A stretch of DNA of 64,000 nucleotides from Acytostelium subglobosum LB1 (Eukaryota > Evosea > Eumycetozoa > Acytosteliales > Acytosteliaceae). Of the stretch, positions 12,457 through 24,612 are shown piece by piece. The notes beneath the pieces were generated by a model. That model searched no databases. It was not told the origin of the DNA and saw only the letters and a program-made list of their open reading frames with translations. The DNA is taken from the NCBI RefSeq assembly GCF_000787575.1, contig NW_012236503.1, positions 62,001-126,000 of the forward strand, in the 5' to 3' direction. The number at the start of each line of letters is the position of its first letter. The first letter of the stretch is position 1. The translations under genes were made by a program, and so were the position numbers.

Positions 12457-13343
12457 ATGGGTAAATCATCAAAGGATAAGAGAGATATATATTATAGAAA
12501 GGCAAAGGAAGAGGGATGGAGAGCAAGGTCTGCATTCAAACTTTTACAGATAGACGATGATTACTCGATATTCGAAGGCGTGAAGAAGGTCGTGGATCTC
12601 TGTGCTGCACCAGGCAGTTGGAGCCAGGTACTCAGTCGTCGCATATACAAAGAGGGCAACGACCCCGATGTCAAGATAGTTGCCGTCGACATCCAAGAGA
12701 TGGCACCTCTACGAGGTGTACTTCAAATCAAAGGTGATATCACCAAGCTCACGACGGTCCACCAGATCATCTCTCACTTTGATGGACACCTTGCTGACCT
12801 CGTGGTGTCTGATGGTGCCCCTGATGGTATGTACAACATGATCATGATCTGACATTCAATCTCAATCACACTGACACTGACAACAACAACAACATAGTTA
12901 CTGGACTACATGACATTGACTTTTATGGACAAGCTCAATTGATTGTGTCGGCATTCAATATAACGACACATGTACTGCGACCAGGTGGCACGTTTGTCGC
13001 AAAGATGTTCAAGGGCAATGATATGACATTGATGTACAATCAGATGAAGATATTCTTTGGTCGAGTCAGCTTTGTCAAACCAACGAGCAGCAGAGACTCA
13101 TCACTCGAGTCGTTCATTCTTTGTCAAGACTATCAGCCACCACAGCACTACGTACCGACAATGATCGATCCAATGCAAGACAATCATCGAACCACACAGC
13201 AACAACAAGAGCATCGCAGCGCCGATGAGCAAGAGCAAGTCAAGCTAAACGATTGTTACATCAGATTTGTTGCATGTGGAGACCTAAGTGGACTCCAAGA
13301 TCTTCGCTCCGTGGCAGCCACAGGCTCAACATCATCCTCATAG
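12457..13343 (+). CDS. tRNA ribose 2'-O-methyltransferase, Trm7/FTSJ1 family
   Basis: Exons 12457-12826 and 12898-13343 join in phase 1 to 271 residues. The start [20 protein letters not shown] and the motif [14 protein letters not shown] (SAM-binding motif I) are diagnostic, and the splice creates [20 protein letters not shown], the family's catalytic Asp region. The K-D-K-E set can be placed at [25 protein letters not shown] and SSLESFILC. Trm7 enzymes methylate the ribose at positions 32 and 34 in the anticodon loop of certain tRNAs in the cytosol, each with a separate partner protein. The last 55 residues include a Gln/His run. Its 156-bp upstream region is shared with the FNIP gene. Confidence 0.95.
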
Positions 13344-13349
13344 CGTGTA

Positions 13350-13367
13350 GACTAGCCATGGCTAGTC
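13350..13367. repeat. Perfect 18-bp palindrome just after the Trm7 stop
   Basis: GACTAGCCATGGCTAGTC is its own reverse complement and starts seven bases after the stop codon. It could form a hairpin in the 3' UTR, or be a cruciform or binding site. No other copy was noticed in the window. Confidence 0.7.
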
Positions 13368-13426
13368 CTCTTCTTTACTTTAGTAAGCTTGGCTGGTCAG
13401 TCTCTGTATGTTGACAGCAATCCTGG

Positions 13427-13549
13427 TCATGACCTAGGTCTGAACATTTTTGAAGGATTGACCTTCTCAGCTTGGGCACTATCATGCTGCTCCAAAAACA
13501 ATGTTAACTTGTCCAGAGTTATCTCAGGGCACTCAATCACGCAGCCATT
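13427..13549 (-). other. Possible orphan last exon of an unseen gene
   Basis: Behind an acceptor (ACATGACTAG) a 41-codon frame runs to TGA. It includes VIECPEITLDKLTLFLEQHD and a Lys/Arg-rich end. The residue mix is protein-like and unlike the surrounding TGAT repeats. I find no upstream exon on the minus strand before the next gene at 13910, so it may be a gene remnant. No family recognised. Confidence 0.28.
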
Positions 13550-13909
13550 CTAGTCATGTGATTAAATATGAAGGAATCGCGAACCATTCAATCATTCATT
13601 CAAAGATGTAGCTTGTATTTGTTATAACAATGAATCCTAATTAGGAAACACAATGTGTGAGGGAACTCAAAAGTACGAAACGACAAGCAAAAGACACCAA
13701 AAGTTGCAAAGAACTGATCGAGATGTGTGGCGTGGAAGGGTTTGAAGGATCGACTTGTGGGCCAAGGTTGGGGTTGGTGGTAGTCAGGGAACTGAAGGGA
13801 TGGGTGCCAACAACAACATTACAGTGAATGTGTATTCATTCAATCAATCATTGATTCATTCATTATACATAGAGATAATACTACTCTTATTATTAATAAT
13901 ATTATTATT

Positions 13910-16443
13910 ATGATGTTCAGTAGTAACAAACAAAGACAACAACAACAATCACCTGCTGTTATGATTGGAGAATGCTCAAGTCTTGAATCTATCTTGTTGG
14001 CATTGGAGGAGTTGTTATTAAATAATAATGAATTGGATGATGATGTTGATGGTGCATCTTCATTAGTATCAAGTTCAAGCAATAGTAAAGCTCAACGTAA
14101 ACGGCGTAATGAGAAGAGATTCATTGCCAACTTTAGTCATCTGATGCAACAGTTGATTGAATACAAGGCACATAGATCAATGGTTCAGATATTCCATCTT
14201 CGATTCATACACACTGGACATCAAATCAGTTGTAGACGCATGGCTCTCTTGATCTCGGTCATCAGCGAGTTTTTGAAAGCTGTGAATGGCAATGGAAATG
14301 GTAGCAGCTCCACCGAGCATGGTGCAGACTTCTTTCTCTCGATTGCAGACCCACAGACAGCTGCTGTATACGACTCCCAGCTAACAGTGCCAGAGATCCA
14401 GGTGGTGGCCACTGGTGGACCTGGTGGCCGATCAAGTGGCAGCAGTAGTAGTACCAGTAGCAGTAGCACATCGACTCCATCCCCGCGCTCTCCATCTCCC
14501 CTGCACCTCTCGACCAGCGCCAACAACTCCCATCAATCGTCACACTCTAATGGCCAACCACATTCACCTCGTGACCATGGTGGCGGCGCGGATATTTTAA
14601 TGGCGCGACAACTCCATGACTACTTGATCACACGCTACACTGATCCGGACAACTCGCTGGTTGGATGCCAGCTAAATCAAGCCTACAACGAATCGTTGAT
14701 CAACTTCCAACTGCAAAACACATATAGCAATCACTACTTGCTGGGCTTGATCAAGTCGTGGGCCGGGCTCAAGGACGATGCCATGGCGCGCCAAGTACGC
14801 TCAATGGCCACCACCATCGCCAACACCGAGTTCAAACGATCCGAGCTCGTACTAGTCGATGTATCATCACCGCTTGGAGGTGGTGGTATTGACATGTTGA
14901 AGCTTCAACAACACCGTAACATCAGTAACAACAATGCCAACAACAATAACTATGATGGAAGTACTATGTCCAATGGTGACACTTATAGATTCGCAAGGTT
15001 CGAGGAGGAAGGACCTGGCCGCATGTGTAGGATACATCTCTCGCCGACTGAGAGCTCATCGATGCTGGCCACAGCCAGTATGGACCAGGTGTACAAGGTG
15101 ACACCTGATATCATGGACCAGATTCGTCTTGACAACTGGATCGACCTGGTACACGACCCCTGGCATCCCTTCCACCTGGCGCTCAACACCAGACAGAATG
15201 AGATAATCGACAACCATCTCGTGGCGCGGGTAAGTCATCATACTACACTCCATTGCCCAATCAATCAATCACTCACCATCATCCAATCAACTAGGGTATC
15301 GATGCACTTGTGATCAAACGTTGCCACTCGAATGAGAATACTTTGATGGACAAGAGTGGCCTGCGGCAGTGCAGGGACGAGCTGGTGGCATTGCTGAAGG
15401 GTCTGGACACACAGTCACCAGTGACTCCAATGCTCGCAGAGATTGTTAGATATGTGAGGGAGGAGGCATCTACCTTGCTGGACACTGCCCGTCGCACATT
15501 CTGTTATCTTCCTTTGGCCAACTCGATGGAGGCATCCATCAAGGACGTCAATGTGGACCAGGCCATCAAACTGCGCTCCAAGATCAAGGAGATGTTGGAG
15601 TTGGTCGAGCGCAATCTAAAGAGGATGCAACAGGAGGAGGCCGACGTGCTGGATGGCACGGCCAAGGACAGGATCACTCAATGGTGGCTCAAGCTGATTC
15701 GCGATGCAGTTGAGACCTTCCTCACGCTTTATGGCTTTGACCTACATGCCGTGCCACAGGACTACTTGATCAAGCCTCCCCAGAACATGCAAGCCGTAAA
15801 GGCCAACCTTGACCTCTTGCACGTTCTTCTGGCCACACCGCAACAACAACAACAACAAGATCCAAGCGTGTCCCACCTGACCCGCGAGTTCCTCAAGGTC
15901 GTGGACCATCTAGTGGACATCGTCTATCCAGCCGTGGACAAGTTTGTTCACGACAGCAGGTCAGTGGTCCTGGATGTGTTTGGAGTAAGATTGGACGAGT
16001 CCTCGCAACCATCACAGCAACAGCAACAACAACATGGATGTAAAGAGATGGATAGAATAGTCAAGGATATTGAATATCTAATTGAGATGAAGAGGTTGGA
16101 GAAGATGTGTCCAGTGGATACAACGGCACTTCAATCATCGGTCAAGACCGTCAACTCGGACATTGTAACAATACGTGGATTGGCCATCAATCGACTACAC
16201 CGTCTAGAGAATGAGATGAGAACAGTAGTCGAACAATGGAGTCACCTTCTACTAAGAGTTGCTACACCGCCACCCTCTTCCTCCTCCTCTTCCTCCTCTT
16301 CCTCCTCCTCCTCATCATCATCAACAACCACAAACAATCAACAACAGACTCCAAGTAAGAACCAACATCATCAAGTATTACATCTTCAACTTCAACATCC
16401 AAAGCATTCCAATGTGATCAGTGGACAGAGATCACCTAAATAG
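13910..16443 (+). CDS. Unrecognised protein with alpha-helical core and low-complexity tracts
   Basis: Exons 13910-15229 and 15295-16443 join in phase 0 (GTAAGT...ACTAG, 65 nt) to 822 residues. An N-terminal helical section (SHLMQQLIEYKAHRSMVQIF) is followed by a Ser/Thr/Pro-rich linker at about 165-210. A well-kept helical region lies at about 220-270 and another at about 440-700 with regular Leu spacing (IKLRSKIKEMLELVERNLKR), then poly-Gln and poly-Ser tracts near the end. The even mix of charged and Leu residues and the evident splice make it a real gene. I recognise no catalytic motif and assign no function. Confidence 0.8.
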
Positions 16444-16739
16444 TATTTGTATATTTGTTGTTTCGTCATAAACACCTTTGGATTGTTGTCCTCTGCACAG
16501 TGCCAGTAACATGCTCTGTGGTAGAGGTCGCGACCTTCCATCTTACCCTTACCTTCCTTACCTACTTTGACTCTAGACTACAGTGTTGTGTCGCGAGGTA
16601 TGGTTCTAAGAATTTGAGTTTTGAGATATTTGACTCAATTTTGAAAAGATTGATAGTGAAGAAGCCTCAAAATGAAGCTTGTTTTGAGATTGATTGATTA
16701 ATCATCATCCTTTTAACGGTCTTTAAGATAGAGATACAG

Positions 16740-18781
16740 ATGGCTGAACAAAATAAGAAACAACAATCAACATTGGACAGCTTCTTAATCAATAAATCAT
16801 CACCAACTTCATCATCATCATCAACAGCACGTTCATCATCAACATCAACATTGAACAACAAACAAAGATAAAGATAATAATAATAAGAGGACAACACTAT
16901 CAGCAGATCTATTGTTATTTGATGATGATATAGATAATGAAGATAAACAGAAACAAAAGAAGATGAAACAATCAAACAACAATGATTCAGGTGATCATTA
17001 CTCAACAACAAACAACGGTAGTCACAAGAATGGTACATCGACAACAAGTACTACAGGATTGAAGGGTTCAGGTGGTCTATTCGATGATGTTGATATATTC
17101 GATACATTGGCAAACAACTCTCAGACACAGATATACGAGATGGACGATGAAGAGTACATCAAGGCAACACAAAAGTCATCGATATCACTGATACCAGAGA
17201 GAGACGATGAGAAATACAAGGACGTGTGGAACTCAGAGTACGTTAAGTTGCCATGCTCAAAGAACAATGTCTACCGATCGCTTGACTCCAACGACAGTCG
17301 GTATCTGAGCAAATGGTATTTGATCAATACGATTCTAATGGAGCCCATCAAGAACCCCGAGGAGCTCGAGGCTGCTATCAAGGCCATCAACCCACGCTGT
17401 GCCTGGGACTTCCAAGGCCTGTTGGACTTCTTTGAGACGGAGCTCACCGAGACAGAGGTCAGTGAGTTCTTCACAAAGACCCTGCCCCTCATTGTACATC
17501 GCGCTCTTCAGCTGCCTGAGCTGTGTCCTCGTCCCATCCCCCTGCTCGATCAATCAGTGGACAAGGAGATCATCCTGTCCCAGCGCCAGATCTCATCGCT
17601 CCTGGCCAACGCATTCCTCTGCACATTCCCACGTCAAGGCAGTGGAACTGGACGTTACAGCCGCTTCCCCTCTGCCAACTTCCACTCACTCTACTCTGCT
17701 CCCTGCACTCCATCACGTGCCGCCAAGCTCAAATGTATTCTAAACTATTTCAAACGAGTTGCATCAGATAGTATGTTCAATCAATCAATCATGCAATCAA
17801 TCAACATCGTGCTAACAATGACACACATACAACAGAGCTATCTGGTTGTGTATCCTTTCACAGACAGGTCATTGGAGAGAATGAGATACCAGATTGGGAG
17901 AAGAGTGAATGTCTCCTTCACGAACTTGTTATATTCAAGGAAGGAACAATCGAGGACAATGGTGCCGACTACCTTCAGGTGGACTTTGCCAACAAGATGA
18001 TTGGAGGTGGTGCTTTGGGTCATGTAAGTACACACACGTCTTGTCTATTGCCACCTCATCCAGATCAACTAACTAACTGGTCTATCGCTCTCTCCACCTA
18101 TAGGGATGTGTACAAGAGGAAATTAGATTTATGATCAATCCAGAACTGATCGTATCGAGATTGTTCACTGCACAGATGACAGACAATGAGGCTGTGCTCA
18201 TTGTAGGTACGGAGAGGTTCTCCAACTACACTGGCTATGGAGATACATTCACCTTCTCTGGCAATCACATCGACTCAACTCCCAAGGACAGCCAAAACAG
18301 AATCATGACGTCAGTAGTGGCAATCGACGCCATCAAGCTCATGGGTGATCCATTCCAACAGTACTCTCCAAACTATTTCGATCGGTATGTTACCAATCTC
18401 GTTTGATTGATTGCCAGACGCTAACATACTACTTTAGTGAGTTGATGAAGTCATACTGTGGATTCTTGGACAGGTACTCAAAGACGATCCCGTCTCCAGT
18501 GGGCACAGGTAACTGGGGATGCGGTGTGTTTGGTGGCGACAAGCATCTAAAGAGTCTGGTGCAATGGATGTCTACGTCACAATGTGGAAGAAGCATGGCC
18601 TACTTCTCATATGGCGATGAGACCTTTTTCAACGAACTCACCAACATTGTCGGCATCCTCCAACAGAGCAAGGCAACAGTTGGAGAGATATACAAGTCCC
18701 TGTGGCACTANTTACAAGTTGGTCAAGGAGACCAAGTCCCAAATGCCCCTGTTCAAGTATCTGGAAGCACACTTTGGCTAA
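16740..18781 (+). CDS. Poly(ADP-ribose) glycohydrolase (PARG)
   Basis: PARG removes poly(ADP-ribose) from proteins after DNA damage. The splice 18023/18104 creates the catalytic signature GGGALGHGCVQEEIRF, whose two adjacent Glu residues are essential in this family, and the upstream exon supplies DYLQVDFANKMIGG. Supported exons after about 16888 are 16888-17770, 17836-18023, 18104-18384 and 18438-18781, all in phase. The likely start is ATG 16740: its first residues, MAEQNKKQQSTLDSFL, resemble a PCNA-binding PIP box, but that frame closes at 16869-16871 and the rest continues one frame over through an AAAGATAATAAT repeat. An n at 18711 also marks a frame problem; past it the frame giving KYLEAHFG and TAA at 18779-18781 is the natural end. 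Confidence 0.88.
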
Positions 18782-19032
18782 AGATGGGTCACCATCATCG
18801 GCCATTCGCCAGTCAGCCAGCATGTGAACATCCATTCCTATCACCCGCCATATCCCCTTACCTTATCAACAGCCAGCCAACCAACATGTTGTAATAATAA
18901 CAATTGGATCACACTCATCATGGATGGATGGATGGGATGTGATCAATCAAATTGAACAATGGGTCCATCTACTTTGTTACATTGATATAGTTTAGTTTGT
19001 TGAGTTGAGGATAATAGGTGTGTACATTGAGT

Positions 19033-20554
19033 TTAGTCGTCGAATGGACTGTTGCTCTTCTTGATAAGCTTGGACTGCTCCACATCCTTCTTGACCATGT
19101 TTATCACTTTGACCGATTGGTAGAGGATGTGTCCAAAGTACATGGCCGTGCATGGCACGATCCAGAAGAGATAGGGTAGTCCGGCCACCATGATCAGTCC
19201 AGTGCTGAATATGAGCGAGGACAGCTCAACCTTGGCCACATAACTGTTGTATGATTGAGATGTCGAGATGAACTTGTCGTAGGACATGTTCCTATAGTAG
19301 TGCAGACTGGCCACCATTGCACAGGCCACTCCAGAGTTGCGCATTCCTATCTGACGGACCCATTGTGGCTGCTTTCGCAGCAGTGCAAACGCTGTGAATG
19401 CGCCACCAACAGCGAATACCAACAAGCCAACGAATCCAACAGGGCTCTCATACACCTCTTGGACACGGCCAAGTAGTTGACTCTTCTCAACGAGAAAGTC
19501 GTTGTCTATAGACGGTGGAAAGGTGTTAGTTGTGTAGGTGGCAAGGGTCAAGCCAAGGATCATTCTTTCATTCATACCAAAGGGTCTTTGTTGTCCTGGA
19601 TTGAGGATCTTCTTGAGTTGGAGTATCTTTTGTTTGGTCTCCTCTGACACCTTTTGGCCATTGAACACTGTGAGGTTGACCAATAGACTGAGCTCAAGTG
19701 CCAAGGTGGTGGAGGGCTGGTATCTCAGCACCATCTGATCGCTTTCAGAACCAGGCTCTGGTGCCTCAAAGTATGAATCGACACGCTCACATATGGTCTC
19801 GACCACGCCCCTTTGAGACAGTATCTGACGTCCTGCACGGAAGCCAGAGATCTGATACAACAACAGTATACCCTCATCAGTCAACTGGCCAGCCTTGAAG
19901 TCATTGATGATCTCGTCCAACTCGCCGTTGTTTATCCATAGTCCAATGGGTGGCGCCCACCAATCTTGATTGATGATTGATTGATGTATGTTAGCAAGAC
20001 TAAGTCATGATGCTGTTGTTGATGATACACTTACAGTAGCTTAACATCTTCCTAAAGTATCTGTATTTGGACTGCTTGTCAGTCCTGTTGCGGTCTTCAT
20101 CTGATTGTGATAGTACCAATGAACCAAGTGCGGCCAATGATATAGCCAAACCAATTGAGAAGAGGATGGCATTGGAGAATGTCCTGCCCTCACCAGTCAG
20201 CCTCCAATCAATCTTGTCCTGGGGAGGTGGTCGTTGTGGAGGTGGACCTTGTATAACGAATGTAGTATGTTGTTCTTCTGTCTTTGGTTGATCCTTTGAC
20301 GATGATGATGATGATGATGATGATTGTGATGAGTACTTGAGTACACCTAAATGTCGATTGTCAGAACTTAGTAGGAAGTTACTGTTGTTGTTGGCTACAG
20401 TGAACATTGAAGTTGGACTGATGTTCAGTCCCTTTGCCAGGGGAACAACATTGAATTGAGATACCAAGTGACGATGCTTGGGCATCAACTTCAACAGTTG
20501 TCTCTGCTTGTCACCATATCTAACAATACTACGATTCCATAATGTTGATAACAT
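19033..20554 (-). CDS. Probable mitochondrial inner-membrane protein, family not recognised
   Basis: Exons 20554-20035 and 19964-19033 join in phase 1 to 483 residues. The N-terminus is rich in Arg/Lys, Ser and Leu without acids (MLSTLWNRSIVRYGDKQRQL), as in mitochondrial targeting peptides. A Pro-rich linker (PPPQRPPPQ) is followed by one helix at about 130-150 (FSIGLAISLAALGSLVL). The spliced joint gives YYWWAPPIGLWINNGELDEI. Two or three further helices lie near the C-terminus (VGLLVFAVGGAFTAFALL; LIFSTGLIMVAGLPYLFWI). The order, one helix, a soluble helical middle and a C-terminal helical bundle, suggests an organelle membrane protein, but I cannot name it. Confidence 0.82.
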
Positions 20555-20755
20555 TGTTGTTATTTAATGTTATATGTATATCTGAAAGAGAATGATGAGG
20601 TGGTAAATGATGGGTTGATCAGTCAGTGCACTTCACCAAAATTGCAATTTGATCACATTCCAACCCAACAAACACATAAATGACTAGCAATTCCTCCACA
20701 ACAACCAACAACCAACAATACTTACAACAACTAACAATGCCAGCCTGTTTATTTC

Positions 20756-22057
20756 TTATATTAGCCTGGATGAACTGAGGTGGCCAAGGGATTGAAGGAA
20801 TTTGTAGCTTTTATCTGCGCTGTCGGATCCTGCTTGAAGCGAGAGGAAAACAAAGTGCTTGGTCCATTTGGTCAGCATTGTCCTGCAGCCACCACCAGGA
20901 GGACGGAGAGTGAAGCAGAACAGAGACTCGGAGAGCGCTCGGATAACAAGGCCATACATCGCCACGTTTGAAAGGTGGCGAGCCATGCGAATAAAAGTCA
21001 ATGCAGTATCCTGTGCTGACATGCGTTGGTTGCCTCTAAATGACTCGCTGATGGTGAGCTGCGTGACCAAATGTGGAGGGAATCGTGATCGTCTCAATGT
21101 GCGTAATATGTCTGGAATTTTGTAGCCCATATGTCCAATGATATTCAATGATTGTAGCGTTGGTGGAATCATCGCTTCCGCGAGAGGAGCGCTGAGGTAG
21201 CCGATGGTCAGCGTTTTGAGCAACGGAGGAAGACATCCTGGATGACTGCAATCGAGTTGCCCATGGGAGTAGAGCTCGACCATCTCAGACGAGGAGGCGT
21301 TGGCAATGACTGAGATATTGAACGAGCATATGGACAACGATGTCAGTGTTGGAGGGATAGAGCCCGGGTACATCCCTTCGCTCATTAAGTAAATAGTCAA
21401 CTTCTTAAGAGTGGGCGTGATTGTCCCAGGAGGGATATCTTCGCGATCACGACTGCTGACAATCGTGAGGTCGGTCAATGATGGCGGAAGAAGACCCGGT
21501 CGCAGTTTGAGCGACGCAATGGAGAGCGTGATTAATGACGGCGGGAGCGACCCAGGAACGAGGTTGTCTTCATGGATGTAGGTGTCGCTCAGGTTGAGCA
21601 AGGTCAACGATGATGGAAGTGCACCAGGTGGTAGCAGTTGGTTGAATGGCCCCCATATGTGGAGGGTCCTCAGAGCAGCGGGGAGGATAGATCCCCCATC
21701 GCCATCGTCCAAGCGTTGGTCGAAGGGAGCACCAATCTCCAAGTGCGTCAGAGATCGTGGCAAAGATCCCTTGAGGAATGGTTGGTTTGAATCCTCGAGC
21801 AGAATTGAGGTGACGGTGTCTGATATAGACAGTGGCAGTATCTGCCTGTCTTCGCATGACAGCCTTATGCCATTATGGCCATTGTTGGTCGGTGCTTTTT
21901 TGATCGTCAAACGTGTCGCTAAGGTGGATTAGAGGAGGGCATCGCGGTGACTGAAAAGACTCTTTGTCGAAAGCACAAAGCAAATAACATCTAGTGGATC
22001 ATCTGTAAGAAAAGAGATGATATGTTGGCACAACAGTATAGGTAATGGAGTATTCAT
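20756..22057 (-). pseudogene. FNIP-repeat gene interrupted by an in-frame stop
   Basis: From ATG 22057 the frame gives a typical FNIP-protein N-terminus (MNTPLPILLCQHIISFLTDD, then CFVLSTKSLFSH). It meets TAA at 21931-21929 and continues in the same frame for 384 more codons. The following repeats have the pattern LPPSLxxLxI and are more diverged than in the neighbouring FNIP genes. No ATG serves the downstream part at a sensible place; its first possible codon at 21910 is TTG. The gene is therefore either recently silenced, read through, or the TAA is a sequence error. No intron removes the stop. C-terminal 90 residues lack repeats. Confidence 0.75.
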
Positions 22058-22289
22058 TGTTGATTGTTATTGGTTGATTGTTATTTGTTGTTAAATCAAA
22101 ATTAGCGGGGGTGTCATCACTAAGACTAAAGAGAGTTTAGATCGGACTTGCGTGCATCCTCTGGCCTAACACGTTATCAGTGCCAAATGTGGAAACAGTA
22201 TGTATGTCGTAAGCATGAATGAATAACTTTGTCAATCAATTGATTGACTGGATTCTTTTATTGGTCACGCGCGTGGAGTCCCATACCAT

Positions 22290-24143
22290 TTAGTCAGAGT
22301 CGGACTCTTCTGAATCAGATTCGCTTTCCTCACTCTCTTCACTCTCCTCACTCTCATCATCATCTTTATCACTATCCGATGTAACTGCTACTGCTGCCAG
22401 TGACACGCCTACCTCATCATCGAAAGCCTCCTCTTCATCCTCCTCATCAAACTCAGCCTTGAAGTACTCGTTGAGCTGCTTGAATGATATCTCATCATCA
22501 GTTTGAAGAAACTTGGTGACATTGACATAAGAGTACATGTAAGATGGTGCACCAGCGGATGTCTCCAGAAGTCCAACACAAAGTGCCAATTGTCTTGTTG
22601 AACCATCGAGGAAGCGGAAGTCAAATGCATGTCCTTGGATGTTGATGCGGAAGTTGGTGAGGTGGACATTGGAGTTGATCAAAGATTGGAGGTAGGCCTT
22701 GGCACCTTGTGGTGACACACTGAAGCTGATCTTGACATCTTGGATGCTCTGAGGGATGACACGCTCACCATGCTTGGCAGCTTCATTCTTTGGAGACACA
22801 TCAACGCGGATCTTCAATGCCCTAATCGATGCACCAAGTGCAATGTACTGGTGTTGTGACCTGAGACTTGCGATAACAAGTCTGGTCAGACCTTGGGGCA
22901 GGACCACCTGGTCAACAGGCTGTTTGAAACCTTGGCCAATACTAATCATACGAAGTGACTCTGGCAAGACACCAGCCTCAAGTGGCTGATTGTAAGTCTC
23001 ACCCAACTTGAGAGAGACCAATGACGATGGCAACACACCAGGTTTGATGAGAGTATTGAAGTCCATTCCAAACTTGATAGAGGTGATTGACGATGGCAAC
23101 ACTGGAATATCCTGATTGAACTCATCACCAAACTCAAGGTATCTGAGAGTCGATGGAAGGACACCACCCTCAGCGAGGGACTGATTGAAACTCAAGGCCA
23201 GACTCAATCTTTGGAGACCCTCTGGTAGTGTTCCACTCTTGATTGGATGATTATAGTTGATGCCCATGTCTAAATGGGTGAGCGAAGTTGGGAGCACACC
23301 AACATCCAATGGCTTGCTGAACATCTGTCCAAAGGTGAGTGACTTGAGTGAAGTTGGCAACATTCCTGGGACGATTGATTGATTAAATTGATCACCCATA
23401 CGAAGAGTGGTCAAAGCTGGCAACTTGGACAGGATCAAATCACCCTCTGGTGAAGTATCTCCCTTCTTCCTCAAAGGTTGGTAGTTGCCAAGTTTGAGTG
23501 ATGTGATGCTCGATGGAAGATTGGTTGGTGGCTGCATGTAGAACTGTCCATAAGTGATATGCTGGAGGCCCTCTGGCAGATTACCAGCCTCAAATGCTTG
23601 GTTAAAGTTGTAACCAAGAGTTAACTCCTTGAGAGTCTCTGGCAAGACCTTGGATGAAAGTGGCTTGTCAAACTTCTCACCGAATGTGAGCTTGACCAAG
23701 TTGGAAGGCAACGAACCGACGGCCAAATGTTGGTTAAAGGCTGCGCCAAACTCCAAAGCGGTCACGGACTGTGGAAGCATTCCTGGCTGCAAGGGTCTGT
23801 TGAACATAAATCCATACTTTAACTCCTGCAAGGTTGAAGGGTAGCTGTCTGCCTTGACTGCCTCGTTGATGGCTTTGCCCATCTCCAATCTGGTGAGAGT
23901 GGCTGGAAGGACGACTGGTGCAACGGACATTGTTTGATCATCAAGCTTCCAGGTTGATAGTGGTGATGGTGATGTCTTGCCCTTGCTGGCATCCTCATGT
24001 CTTTCAACAATTGATAACCAACGTCTCCAATTGTACAACTGACCATAATGTTCCTTACATGTCAATGCGAATGACAACACATCAATAGCATCCGACAGAT
24101 GGTCGACAATAAGTATAACAGAGGATTGAGTTAATTTATCCAT
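22290..24143 (-). CDS. FNIP-repeat protein with acidic C-terminal tail
   Basis: A single exon of 617 residues. The F-box-like N-terminus (SSVILIVDHLSDAIDVLSFA) is followed by about 15 well-preserved repeats from about residue 80, such as LPSSITSIKFGMDFNTLIKP, and a non-repeat section of about 130 residues. The tail is almost all Asp, Glu and Ser (repeated EESEES). The repeats are closer to the FNIP consensus than those of the two other FNIP genes in the window. A role as an adaptor in ubiquitin ligation is possible from the N-terminus but not shown. Confidence 0.93.
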   Translation of the reverse strand: MDKLTQSSVILIVDHLSDAIDVLSFALTCKEHYGQLYNWRRWLSIVERHEDASKGKTSPSPLSTWKLDDQTMSVAPVVLPATLTRLEMGKAINEAVKADSYPSTLQELKYGFMFNRPLQPGMLPQSVTALEFGAAFNQHLAVGSLPSNLVKLTFGEKFDKPLSSKVLPETLKELTLGYNFNQAFEAGNLPEGLQHITYGQFYMQPPTNLPSSITSLKLGNYQPLRKKGDTSPEGDLILSKLPALTTLRMGDQFNQSIVPGMLPTSLKSLTFGQMFSKPLDVGVLPTSLTHLDMGINYNHPIKSGTLPEGLQRLSLALSFNQSLAEGGVLPSTLRYLEFGDEFNQDIPVLPSSITSIKFGMDFNTLIKPGVLPSSLVSLKLGETYNQPLEAGVLPESLRMISIGQGFKQPVDQVVLPQGLTRLVIASLRSQHQYIALGASIRALKIRVDVSPKNEAAKHGERVIPQSIQDVKISFSVSPQGAKAYLQSLINSNVHLTNFRINIQGHAFDFRFLDGSTRQLALCVGLLETSAGAPSYMYSYVNVTKFLQTDDEISFKQLNEYFKAEFDEEDEEEAFDDEVGVSLAAVAVTSDSDKDDDESEESEESEESESDSEESDSD

Positions 24144-24612
24144 TATTAATGTATATAAGTATGTAAGTGTATTACTATCACTATTTTGAAAATGATTTAG
24201 TGTTGGGATATTGATGGATACATCATGAAGAGGTCTGGACAGACCTCCACATCATTATCATCCAACTCCTTCGTGGACCTCATAATAAAGTTGATATTTT
24301 ATCACTTGGCTTGCCTGATAATGGGCAACGAATATGTAAACGGACGGGTAAGATGGTTCGATGTAACCCTTGAGTTGACCTTGGATGATGTGGTGGGATC
24401 GATCGAATCCCCTTGACATCTCACTCGCATCCTTATTTAGACCATGTTTGCAAAGTGCTGATCACATGATCTGATCGCGTGACATCCTTACCCCTGATCA
24501 GCTGACAGCAAGCCAATGTCACGTGATATACCCTTTTGTATGGGGAAGTGAAGAAGCCTGACCTGATGTAGGTATGAGGTAAAGTAAGAAGAAAAGTACA
24601 ATGTGAAAGGGT
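24144..24612. other. Intergenic DNA with degenerate CACGTGA sites
   Basis: The gap lies between the FNIP start and the 3' end of the thioredoxin-fold gene. It carries a loose cluster at about 24460-24535 (GATCACATGATC, GATCGCGTGACATC, GTCACGTGATATAC), related to the palindromes seen in three introns. An open frame at 24225-24416 has no recognisable features. Confidence 0.45.
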
